Of a DNA stretch of 64,000 nucleotides, positions 8,479 to 15,491 are shown piece after piece (the first letter of the stretch is position 1; every line of letters begins with the position of its first letter). The translations under genes and the position numbers were made by a program. Under the pieces are notes generated by a model. That model was not told the DNA's origin, did not search any database, and worked only from the letters and a program-made list of their open reading frames with translations. The DNA lies in NCBI GenBank assembly GCA_041874725.1, contig CP097466.1:5518001-5582000 (forward strand). Reading direction: 5' to 3'. Source of the stretch: Duganella sp. BuS-21 (GTDB lineage: Bacteria > Pseudomonadota > Gammaproteobacteria > Burkholderiales > Burkholderiaceae_D).

Positions 8479-8898
8479 ATGCAAGGCCTGAAACGCAGAG
8501 TTGTCTACGTCACCATGTTTGAACTGATCGCCGTCGGTCTGACCAGCAGCCTGCTGATCTTCGGCGGCCACGACGTCAGCCACGCCGGCGTCGCCGCCGT
8601 CGCCTCCTCGCTGATCGCCGTGGTGTGGAATTTCGCCTTCAACGCCATGTTCGAAGCATGGGAAGCGCGCCAGGCCACGCGCGGGCGCAGCTGGAAACGC
8701 CGCGCCGCCCACGCCATCGGCTTCGAAGGAGGCCTGGTACTGGCGCTGGTGCCGCTGTTCGCCTGGTGGCTGGGCATCACGCTGTGGGAGGCGCTGGTGC
8801 TCGACATCGGCCTGCTGCTGTTCTTCATGGTCTACACCTACATCTTCAGCCTGGCGTTCGATCGCGTGTTCGGACTGCCCGCATCGGCGCAGGGCTGA
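8479..8898 (+). CDS. PACE-family efflux transporter (bacterial transmembrane pair domains)
   Basis: 139 aa with four membrane helices arranged as two tandem bacterial-transmembrane-pair domains. The hallmarks are RRVVYVTMFELIAV at the start, VWNFAFNAMFEAWE closing repeat 1, HAIGFEGGLVLALVPLFAWWLG opening repeat 2 and YTYIFSLAFDRVFG closing it; the E/F/W pattern is diagnostic. The start at 8479 is preceded by AAAGGAAAT; an upstream in-frame ATG at 8359 lies inside the LysR gene and is rejected. Members export biocides such as chlorhexidine or short polyamines; the substrate here is unknown. Confidence 0.9.
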   Translation: MQGLKRRVVYVTMFELIAVGLTSSLLIFGGHDVSHAGVAAVASSLIAVVWNFAFNAMFEAWEARQATRGRSWKRRAAHAIGFEGGLVLALVPLFAWWLGITLWEALVLDIGLLLFFMVYTYIFSLAFDRVFGLPASAQG

Positions 8899-8938
8899 GC
8901 TACAATCAGCGACGCTCATCCACCTGGAGGTATGTCGC

Positions 8939-10237
8939 ATGAAATTGAAACCGTTCGCGTTTGCAGTGATGGCTTTGGCATTTGGCGCTGCGCGCGCCGA
9001 AGGCCTGTCCCCGATTGAGCAGAAAATCGTCGCCGAAGTGAAGGCGCATTCCGCGCAGGGGCTGGAGCTGCTGGAACGCTCGGTCAACATCAACAGCGGC
9101 ACCATGAACCACGAGGGCGTGCGCGCCGTGGGCAAGCTGTTCGACGAACAGTTCACGGCGCTGGGCTTCGCCACGCGCTGGGCCGACATGCCGGCCTCGA
9201 TGCAGCGCGCCGGCCATCTGATCGCCACGCGCGAAGGCAAGCAAGGCAAGCGCCTGCTGTTGATCGGCCACCTCGATACCGTGTTTGAAAAAGACAGCCA
9301 GGTGCAGCTGTGGCAACGCAAGGGCGACCGCGTGCGCGGCCAGGGCGTGAACGACATGAAGGGCGGAGACGTGATCATTGTCGAAGCGCTGCGCGCCTTG
9401 CACCGCTTGGGCGCGCTGGACAACACCACCATCACCGTGGTGTTCAGCGGTGACGAGGAAAACGCCGGCGACCCGATCGAGATCTCGCGCGCCGACATGG
9501 TGAGCGCCGCCAAGCGCAGCGACATCGCCCTCGCCTTCGAGGGCACGGTGCGCAACAAGGAGGGCAAGGACACCGGCACCATCGGCCGCCGCGCGTCGTC
9601 ATCGTGGGAATTGAAGGTGACCGGCAAGCAGGGCCACTCCAGCGGCATCTTCACCGAGAGCGCCGGCTATGGCGCGGTGTATGAAGCGGCGCGCATTGTG
9701 GACGGCTTCCGCCAGCAGGTGATCGAGCCGGACCTGACCTTCAGTCCCGGCCTGATCGTCGGCGGCACCGACACCACCGTCAACGCACTGGGCACCGTGG
9801 CCCAGGTGGCCGGCAAGAGCAACGTCATCGCGCGCACGGCGACGGTGGAAGGCGACCTGCGCTACCTGAGCTACGAGCAGCGCGACCGCGCCCACGCCAA
9901 GATGAAGGCCATCGTTGCGCAGAATTTGCCGGGCACCAGCGCCAGCATCAGCTTCCACGACGCATATCCGCCGATGTCGCCGACCGCCGGCAACCTGGCG
10001 GTGTTGAAGGTGTACTCGCAAGCCAGCAAGGATGCGGGACTGGGCGAGATCCCCGCCCTGCCGCCGGGCCAGCGCGGGGCCGGTGACGTGCAGTTCGTCG
10101 CCCCGCTGATCGACAGTCTGGACGGCCTCGGCGCCGTCGGCAACGGCTCGCATTCGCCGGACGAAGACCTGGAAATCGCCTCCATCGAACGCGCCACCAT
10201 CCGCACCGCGATCCTGCTATACCGCCTGACACGCTAA
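8939..10237 (+). CDS. Secreted M20-family metallopeptidase (glutamate carboxypeptidase/CPG2-like)
   Basis: 432 aa with a cleavable signal (LKPFAFAVMALAFGAARA). The di-zinc M20 motifs are present in order: LLIGHLDTVF (His ligand and Asp), GQGVNDMKGG (bridging Asp), FSGDEENAGDP (catalytic Glu plus ligand Glu), and GNGSHSPDEDLE near the end (last His ligand). A dimerisation domain containing GKQGHSSGIF is inserted. It probably removes C-terminal glutamate or hydrolyses folate/peptide substrates in the periplasm. The RBS CTGGAGG lies just upstream. Confidence 0.9.
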   Translation: MKLKPFAFAVMALAFGAARAEGLSPIEQKIVAEVKAHSAQGLELLERSVNINSGTMNHEGVRAVGKLFDEQFTALGFATRWADMPASMQRAGHLIATREGKQGKRLLLIGHLDTVFEKDSQVQLWQRKGDRVRGQGVNDMKGGDVIIVEALRALHRLGALDNTTITVVFSGDEENAGDPIEISRADMVSAAKRSDIALAFEGTVRNKEGKDTGTIGRRASSSWELKVTGKQGHSSGIFTESAGYGAVYEAARIVDGFRQQVIEPDLTFSPGLIVGGTDTTVNALGTVAQVAGKSNVIARTATVEGDLRYLSYEQRDRAHAKMKAIVAQNLPGTSASISFHDAYPPMSPTAGNLAVLKVYSQASKDAGLGEIPALPPGQRGAGDVQFVAPLIDSLDGLGAVGNGSHSPDEDLEIASIERATIRTAILLYRLTR

Positions 10238-10253
10238 GCGAAGTAGATCCCGC

Positions 10254-10620
10254 TTACGGCGACACGACATACTCCAGCATCACACATCCATTAATTGCCG
10301 CGTGCAGCGCCCAGGTCATCAATATGGCCCGGGCGTGTGAGCGCGCCATGTGCATGAAGTAGATGTAGCCGAAGATGATGCCTGCGCCGAATCCAAAGAA
10401 GAGTGATCCGCCGACTGCTTCCGGGCGATAGTGCGCGAGCCCAAAAGGCACCACAATGATTAATCAAAAGCAAAACGAAGAACCACGCGACCTCACTCGC
10501 TGCCGGATACCGCTGTGCCAAATGCTTCACCAGAGCTCTCCCGGGCGTGGACAAATAGCCAGTGTAAGTTGCGCGCAAGTGCGCAGAGGCGACATAGATC
10601 AAACTCTGGCGAGATAGTGA
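10254..10620 (-). pseudogene. Degenerate CPBP-family intramembrane protease (frameshifted and truncated)
   Basis: Two overlapping minus-strand frames together resemble the C-terminal half of a CPBP/Abi (CAAX-like) membrane protease. The upstream frame gives RALVKHLAQRYPAASEVAWF then a hydrophobic helix. After a one-base shift near 10455-10460 the second frame gives VPFGLAHYRP and ALHAAINGC, which carry the FxxxH and HxxxN motifs. The expected EExxxR motif before them is not recognisable and the N-terminal helices are missing. I read this as a decayed gene; a sequencing error at the shift would explain only part of the damage. Confidence 0.5.
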
Positions 10621-10630
10621 GTGCTAGCAT
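10596..10630 (+). promoter_or_regulatory. Copy A of a 35-bp operator-like repeat upstream of the small membrane protein
   Basis: AGATCAAACTCT followed at the same distance by AGTGCTAGCAT; about 80% identical over 35 bp to 10916-10950 upstream of the antitoxin gene. The gene start at 10661 follows 30 bp later. The shared sequence suggests shared control (inference). Confidence 0.45.
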
Positions 10631-10660
10631 AAATCCTCTCCCCATCAACGCGAGGCAAAC

Positions 10661-10906
10661 ATGCGCTATCTGGACAATTTGGAAAAGCACATCGCGCAAA
10701 GGTTGAAATCCAACGTGAAGATGCGGCTGTATTTTTTCCTCATCATGACGGTCGGCAGCACGCTGGGCTCAATGGGCGTCATTGGTAGCATGATCGAGGT
10801 GCCGGATATAGGCAGTCCTGCAACCATATTCATCCTGATGTGTGCCGCACTCCTATGCTATCTGGCGATATGGCTGTACATCAAAAAACTTGCTTCCCGT
10901 GGCTGA
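10661..10906 (+). CDS. Small two-helix membrane protein of unknown function
   Basis: 81 aa. A basic, amphipathic N-terminus (YLDNLEKHIAQRLKSN) is followed by two predicted membrane helices (about residues 22-44 and 55-75) and a short basic tail. No family was recognised. It sits alone between the broken CPBP gene and the AbrB/MazE antitoxin. Its upstream region carries a near copy of the antitoxin's upstream region, so it may belong to the same regulon. Upstream GCGAGG is a weak ribosome-binding site. Coding potential is plausible but unproven. Confidence 0.6.
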   Translation: MRYLDNLEKHIAQRLKSNVKMRLYFFLIMTVGSTLGSMGVIGSMIEVPDIGSPATIFILMCAALLCYLAIWLYIKKLASRG

Positions 10907-10915
10907 TCACATGGC

Positions 10916-10959
10916 AGATCAAACTCTACCAGAGTTGTCAGTGCTAACATCACTTGATC
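10916..10959 (+). promoter_or_regulatory. Copy B of the operator-like repeat, nested palindromes before the antitoxin
   Basis: AACTCT-ACC-AGAGTT (10922-10936) is a perfect inverted repeat nested inside GATCAA (10917-10922) and TTGATC (10954-10959). It ends 14 bp before the antitoxin start. Toxin-antitoxin operons are usually autorepressed through such palindromes (family knowledge); binding here is inferred. Confidence 0.5.
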
Positions 10960-10973
10960 AAATAGGAGGATTC

Positions 10974-11222
10974 ATGGAACCCTCAACAGTAGTCAACAGC
11001 GACGGCACCGTCACCATTCCGGCAGAAATACGGGAGGTTTACGGCATCCATGCAGGCGCCGAAGTGCATTGCGTCATGAACGGCTATCAACTGGAAATGC
11101 GCATCATCGGCACCAAACTGCCCAAGCCAAAAACCAAACCGGTCAGCGGCTTCGGCATGATAAAAAGTGACCTACCGCCAATGCCGGTCGACTTTGATGT
11201 AGCGGAACTATTCAAACGATAA
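10974..11222 (+). CDS. AbrB/MazE/SpoVT-type antitoxin (VapB-like)
   Basis: 82 aa. The start at 10974 has a strong AGGAGGA site; an in-frame upstream extension is rejected. The swapped-hairpin AbrB domain is in residues 1-50 (VVNSDGTVTIPAEIREVYGI then AGAEVHCVMNGYQLEMR). The C-terminal tail (residues 55-82, GFGMIKSDLPPMPVDFDVAE) resembles toxin-binding tails that wrap around PIN-domain toxins. Its TAA stop abuts the vestigial vapC frame. Normally such a protein neutralises VapC and represses the operon; here the toxin looks dead. Confidence 0.85.
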   Translation: MEPSTVVNSDGTVTIPAEIREVYGIHAGAEVHCVMNGYQLEMRIIGTKLPKPKTKPVSGFGMIKSDLPPMPVDFDVAELFKR

Positions 11223-11635
11223 TAGGACTGGGCACCAACGTCCTCGCCCGTTACTACATCCATGATGGCAACGACGCTGAAGCCCAACGCCAGCGTCTGG
11301 CGGCACAACGCCTGATCGACTCAGAAGAACCGCTCGCTATCTGCAAAACTGTAATTATCGAGCTGGAGTGGGTGATGCGAGGACGCTACGGCATGAGGCG
11401 CACGGCTATCATCGCTGTCTTTCAGCATATGCTCAGTTTGGCGCATGTGACGTTCGAACATCGCCCCGTCCTCACTCAAGCGCTGGCAAACTACCAGCGT
11501 GGCATCTCCTTTACCGATGCACTGCACCACGCCAGCTACATCAATTGTGACAGCATGGCCTCTTTCGACGACCGTAAATTCGCCCGCCGCGTTGCCAAGC
11601 TGGGACTGCATCCGTCAGTGTTAATCCTGCGTTGA
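11219..11635 (+). pseudogene. vapC: Inactivated VapC (PIN-domain) toxin: start codon lost and first catalytic Asp replaced
   Basis: The frame after the antitoxin encodes an almost full-length PIN protein with no internal stop: IGLGTNVLARYYIHDG, then KTVIIELEWVMRGRYG, ISFTDALHHASY and MASFDDRKFARR. The motifs with the conserved Glu and the later Asp residues are intact. The first motif should read LDTNVL but is LGTNVL (GGC for GAC/GAT), removing the first metal-binding Asp. The expected ATG is ATA, with no ATG or GTG at the right place. One ancestral ATGATAG would have overlapped a TGA antitoxin stop. Internal ATGs (from 11372) could only give truncated products. Confidence 0.7.
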
Positions 11636-11636
11636 G

Positions 11637-11963
11637 TTAGTCCGCTGCGGCGTCGATCGCGCGGCGGGACCAGATGAGGAGTTGTTCGGGGTCGTCGAGG
11701 AGGAATTCGGGGGCGGTGTAGAATTTACGGACGGTGACTTCGCCCTTTTTGGTGTTGTACTTGAAAGGCTGCCCACCGTTGGCTTCGAACTCGGCGCGGG
11801 TGGCGTCGCTCACGCGCAGGTAGAGCGTGCTGCCGATGACCCAGGCGAACTGGCGGCCGTGGTAGTTGATCGAGCGGCCGCCGAAAAACGCGCTGGTGCT
11901 CAGTAAGCCAAGCGGCGCAAGCTGTTCTTCGATGTAACCGATAAATTCCGCGTTCGCTGCCAT
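11637..11963 (-). CDS. TfoX/Sxy N-terminal domain protein
   Basis: 108 aa, matching the TfoX N-terminal domain family (YIEEQLAPLGLLSTSAFFGG, FAWVIGSTLYLRVSD, PFKYNTKKGEVTVRKFYTAP). These short single-domain members are common in Proteobacteria. They are named after the Haemophilus competence regulator, but their own function is mostly unknown. The gene is convergent with the vapC remnant, separated from it by 1 bp, and downstream of a terminator that isolates it from lpdA. Confidence 0.88.
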   Translation of the reverse strand: MAANAEFIGYIEEQLAPLGLLSTSAFFGGRSINYHGRQFAWVIGSTLYLRVSDATRAEFEANGGQPFKYNTKKGEVTVRKFYTAPEFLLDDPEQLLIWSRRAIDAAAD

Positions 11964-11976
11964 TCACGTCTCCAAA

Positions 11977-12006
11977 TGAAAAAAGCCGGGAACAAGTCCC
12001 GGCTTT
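11977..12006 (-). terminator. Rho-independent terminator of the aceE-aceF-lpdA operon
   Basis: AAAGCCGGGA (11982-11991), 5-nt loop and TCCCGGCTTT (11997-12006) form a perfect 10-bp stem. On the minus strand it is followed by a run of T. It lies 14 bp beyond the lpdA stop. Confidence 0.85.
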
Positions 12007-12020
12007 CATGATACTGCTGC

Positions 12021-13808
12021 TTAGCGCTTGCGCGGTGGCGGTAGATCGGTGCAGACGCCTTCGTAGACTTCCGCCGCCATGCCGATCGATTCGCCCAGCG
12101 TTGGGTGCGGGTGGATCGTCTTGCCGATGTCGGTGCCGTCGGCGCCCATCTCGATCGCCAGCGCGATCTCGCCGATCATGTCGCCGGCATGCGTGCCCAC
12201 CATCGTGCCGCCGATGATCCGATGCGTTTCAGCGTCGAACAGCAGCTTGGTGAAGCCTTCGGCGCGGCCATTGGCCACGGCGCGGCCGCTTGCCGCCCAA
12301 GGGAAGTGGCCCTTCTCGACCTTGATGCCCTTGGCTTTTGCTTCGTCCTCCGTCACGCCTACCCACGCCACTTCCGGATCGGTGTAAGCCACCGATGGAA
12401 TCACCTTCACATCGAAGTGCGACTTCTGGCCCGCTGCGGCTTCCGCCGCCACGTGGCCTTCGTGCACCGCCTTGTGCGCCAGCATCGGCTGGCCCACCAG
12501 GTCGCCGATGGCGAAGATGTTCGGCACGTTGGTGCGCATCTGGCTATCGACCGGGATGAAGCCGCGATCGGTCACCACCACGCCAGCCTTGTCGGCGGCG
12601 ATCTTCTTGCCGTTCGGGCTGCGGCCAACGGCCACCAGCACCAGGTCGTAGACCTGCGCTGGTGGCGCTGCAACGCCGGCTTCCGCTGCTTCGAACGTGA
12701 CTTTGATCCCTTCCGGCAGCGCTTCAACGCCAACGGTTTTGGTCTTGGTCATGATATTGTCGAAGCGGGCTTCGTTGTACTTCTGCCAGACCTTGACCGC
12801 ATCGCGGTCGGCGCCTTGCATCAAGCCGTCCATCATTTCAACCACGTCGATGCGCGCGCCGAAGGTCGAGTAGACGGTAGCCATTTCCAGGCCGATGATG
12901 CCGCCGCCGATGACCAGCATGCGTTTCGGGATCTGACGCAGTTCCAGCGCGCCGGTCGAATCGACGATGCGTGGATCTTCCGGCACGAACGGCAGCTTCA
13001 CCACCGACGAACCGGCGGCGATGATGGCCTGCTTGAACTGCACCACTTTCTTGGTGCCGTCGTTGGCGGTGACTTCGATGTGGTTCGCGCTCAGGAACTG
13101 GCCAACGCCCGTGACAACCTGCGTCTTGCGTGCCTTGGCCATGCCGGCCAGGCCGTTGGTCATGTTCTTGATGACGCTTTCCTTGTGCTTGCGCACTTGG
13201 TCGATGTCGATGGTCGGCTTGGCGAAGGTCACGCCGGTCTTGGCCATGTGCGAGGTTTCGTCGATCACGGCGGCCACGTGCAGCAGCGCCTTTGATGGGA
13301 TGCAACCCACGTTCAGGCACACGCCGCCCAGCACGTCGTAACGTTCGACCAGCACGGTGTTCAGGCCCAGGTCCGACGCACGGAACGCAGCCGAGTAGCC
13401 GCCAGGGCCGGAGCCCAGCACCATCATGTCGCAGTCGATGTCGACCTGGCCGGTATAGCTGCTACCGGCCGGCACGACGATCGGTGCGGCTGGTGCGGCT
13501 GGTGCAGCGGCCGGCGCAGGAGCGGCAGCAGCCGGCGCCGGCGCAGCGGAAGGAGCAGCAGCGGCGGCACCGTCGGCAGCTTCCACCACCAGCAGCGCAA
13601 CGCCTTCCTTGACCTTGTCGCCAACCTTGACGCGCAGTTCCTTCACCACGCCGGCGTGCGACGATGGGATTTCCATGCTGGCCTTGTCCGACTCCACCGT
13701 AATCAGCGACTGATCAACCTTGATCGTGTCGCCAACCTTGACCATCACTTCGATTACTTCTACTTCCGCGAAGTCGCCGATATTCGGCACTTTTACTTCT
13801 GTGCTCAT
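12021..13808 (-). CDS. lpdA: Dihydrolipoyl dehydrogenase (E3) with N-terminal lipoyl domain
   Basis: 595 aa, about 120 longer than a plain E3 because residues 1-80 form a lipoyl domain (lipoyl Lys in [10 protein letters not shown]) joined by an Ala/Pro linker. The flavoprotein starts near residue 127 with the FAD dinucleotide fold ([20 protein letters not shown]), has the redox disulfide [17 protein letters not shown], an NAD fold ([20 protein letters not shown]) and the C-terminal His-Glu region (IHPHPTLGE). It reoxidises dihydrolipoamide on E2. It is the last gene of the pyruvate dehydrogenase operon, 9 bp after aceF. Such lipoylated E3 proteins are known from Betaproteobacteria and Neisseria. 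Confidence 0.97.
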   Translation of the reverse strand: MSTEVKVPNIGDFAEVEVIEVMVKVGDTIKVDQSLITVESDKASMEIPSSHAGVVKELRVKVGDKVKEGVALLVVEAADGAAAAAPSAAPAPAAAAPAPAAAPAAPAAPIVVPAGSSYTGQVDIDCDMMVLGSGPGGYSAAFRASDLGLNTVLVERYDVLGGVCLNVGCIPSKALLHVAAVIDETSHMAKTGVTFAKPTIDIDQVRKHKESVIKNMTNGLAGMAKARKTQVVTGVGQFLSANHIEVTANDGTKKVVQFKQAIIAAGSSVVKLPFVPEDPRIVDSTGALELRQIPKRMLVIGGGIIGLEMATVYSTFGARIDVVEMMDGLMQGADRDAVKVWQKYNEARFDNIMTKTKTVGVEALPEGIKVTFEAAEAGVAAPPAQVYDLVLVAVGRSPNGKKIAADKAGVVVTDRGFIPVDSQMRTNVPNIFAIGDLVGQPMLAHKAVHEGHVAAEAAAGQKSHFDVKVIPSVAYTDPEVAWVGVTEDEAKAKGIKVEKGHFPWAASGRAVANGRAEGFTKLLFDAETHRIIGGTMVGTHAGDMIGEIALAIEMGADGTDIGKTIHPHPTLGESIGMAAEVYEGVCTDLPPPRKR

Positions 13809-13817
13809 AGTGGCTCC

Positions 13818-15470
13818 TTACAGCAGAATTTTACGCATGTCGCCGAGCACTTCGCTCAGGTACACGGAGAAGCGCGCGCCCATCGCGCCATCGACCACGC
13901 GGTGGTCGTAGGACAGCGAGGTACCCATCATCAAGCGCGGCTGGAAGGCTTTGCCATCCCACACCGGCTTGATCGATGCCTTGGACAAGCCCAGGATCGC
14001 CACTTCCGGCGCGTTCACGATAGGCGTGAAGTGCGTGCCGCCGATGCCGCCCAGCGACGAGATGGTGAAGGTCGCGCCTTGCATGTCGGCCGGTTTCAGC
14101 TTGCCTTCGCGCGCTTGCAGCGACAGCTCGGTCATTTCCTTGGCGATCTGCGTGACCGATTTCTGGTCGGCGTTTTTCACCACGGGTACTACCAGGCCGT
14201 TCGGCGTGTCGGCGGCGAAGCCGATGTTGTAGTACTTCTTCAGAATCAGGTTCTCGCCCTTTGCGTCCAGCGACGAATTGAAGGTCGGGAATTTCTTCAG
14301 CGCGGCGACCGATGCCTTGATCACGAAGGCCAGCATGGTGAGCTTGGTGGCGTCCTTGTTCTTGGCGGTGGCGGCGTTCGATTCAACGCGGAACGCTTCC
14401 AGGTCGGTGATGTCGGCGTCGTCGAATTGCGTGACGTGCGGGATCTGCACCCAGTTGCGGTGCAGGTTGGGACCGGAGATCTTCTTGATGCGCGACAGCG
14501 GCAGCAGTTCGGTTTCGCCGAATTTGCTGAAGTCCAGCGACGGCCATGGCAGCACGCTGAAATTGCCGCCGCCGCCAACGCCCGAACCAGCGGCAGCGCC
14601 GACTGGTGCTGCGGTGGTGCCGGCCAGCACGCCCTTGACGTAATTCTGCACGTCCTGCTGGGTGATCCGACCTTTAGGAGCGGTGCCTGGTACTTTGCCC
14701 AGGTCCACGCCCAGTTCGCGGGCGAACTTGCGGATCGACGGCGAGGCGTGCGCCAGCTTTCCGGTCTGCACGGAGCCTTGCGAGGCCGGCGCTGCGGCGG
14801 CAGGAGCCGCTGCAGGTGCTGGCGACGGTGCGGCTGCAGGTGCAGCTGCGGCGGCAGGAGCAGCAGGTGCAGGTGCAGCAGCGCCACCGGTGGCCTCAAC
14901 CACCAGCACGATCGAACCCATGGCAACCTTGTCGCCGACCTTGACCTTCACTTCCTTCACCACGCCGGCGTGCGACGATGGGATCTCCATGCTGGCCTTG
15001 TCCGATTCAACGGTCAGCAGCGATTGGTCCACCTTGATGGTGTCGCCAACCTTGACCATCACTTCGATGACTTCCACTTCCTTGAAGTCGCCAATGTCCG
15101 GCACTTTGACTTCGACCGGGCCGGCCGAAGCCGCAGGCGCGGCAGCGGGCGCCGGTACAGGGGCAGCGGCGGCTGGCGCAGGTGCAGCAGCAGCTGGTGC
15201 AGCAGCAGCAGCTGGCGCAGGTGCAGCCGCACCATCGGCCTCCACCAACAGCATCAGCGAACCCATAGCGACCTTGTCGCCGACCTTGACCTTGATTTCC
15301 TTGACCACACCAGCGTGCGACGAAGGAATCTCCATGCTGGCTTTATCCGATTCAACCGTAATCAGCGACTGGTCCACCTTGATGGTGTCACCAACCTTGA
15401 TCATCAACTCGATGATTTCAACTTCCTTGAAATCGCCGATATCCGGGACTTTAACTTCCACAATGCTCAT
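13818..15470 (-). CDS. aceF: Dihydrolipoyllysine acetyltransferase (pyruvate dehydrogenase E2)
   Basis: 550 aa. Two lipoyl domains (about residues 1-80 and 118-196, each with [10 protein letters not shown]) are separated by long Ala/Pro linkers. A peripheral subunit-binding domain follows (about 237-285, HASPSIRKFARELGVDLGKV). The catalytic acetyltransferase domain (about 320-550) ends with the active-site SYDHRVVDGAMG (His and Asp). It carries acetyl groups from E1 to CoA and forms the complex core. It sits 21 bp after aceE and 9 bp before lpdA. Confidence 0.97.
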   Translation of the reverse strand: MSIVEVKVPDIGDFKEVEIIELMIKVGDTIKVDQSLITVESDKASMEIPSSHAGVVKEIKVKVGDKVAMGSLMLLVEADGAAAPAPAAAAAPAAAAPAPAAAAPVPAPAAAPAASAGPVEVKVPDIGDFKEVEVIEVMVKVGDTIKVDQSLLTVESDKASMEIPSSHAGVVKEVKVKVGDKVAMGSIVLVVEATGGAAAPAPAAPAAAAAPAAAPSPAPAAAPAAAAPASQGSVQTGKLAHASPSIRKFARELGVDLGKVPGTAPKGRITQQDVQNYVKGVLAGTTAAPVGAAAGSGVGGGGNFSVLPWPSLDFSKFGETELLPLSRIKKISGPNLHRNWVQIPHVTQFDDADITDLEAFRVESNAATAKNKDATKLTMLAFVIKASVAALKKFPTFNSSLDAKGENLILKKYYNIGFAADTPNGLVVPVVKNADQKSVTQIAKEMTELSLQAREGKLKPADMQGATFTISSLGGIGGTHFTPIVNAPEVAILGLSKASIKPVWDGKAFQPRLMMGTSLSYDHRVVDGAMGARFSVYLSEVLGDMRKILL

Positions 15471-15491
15471 AGCGTTTGCTCCGTATTTTAT

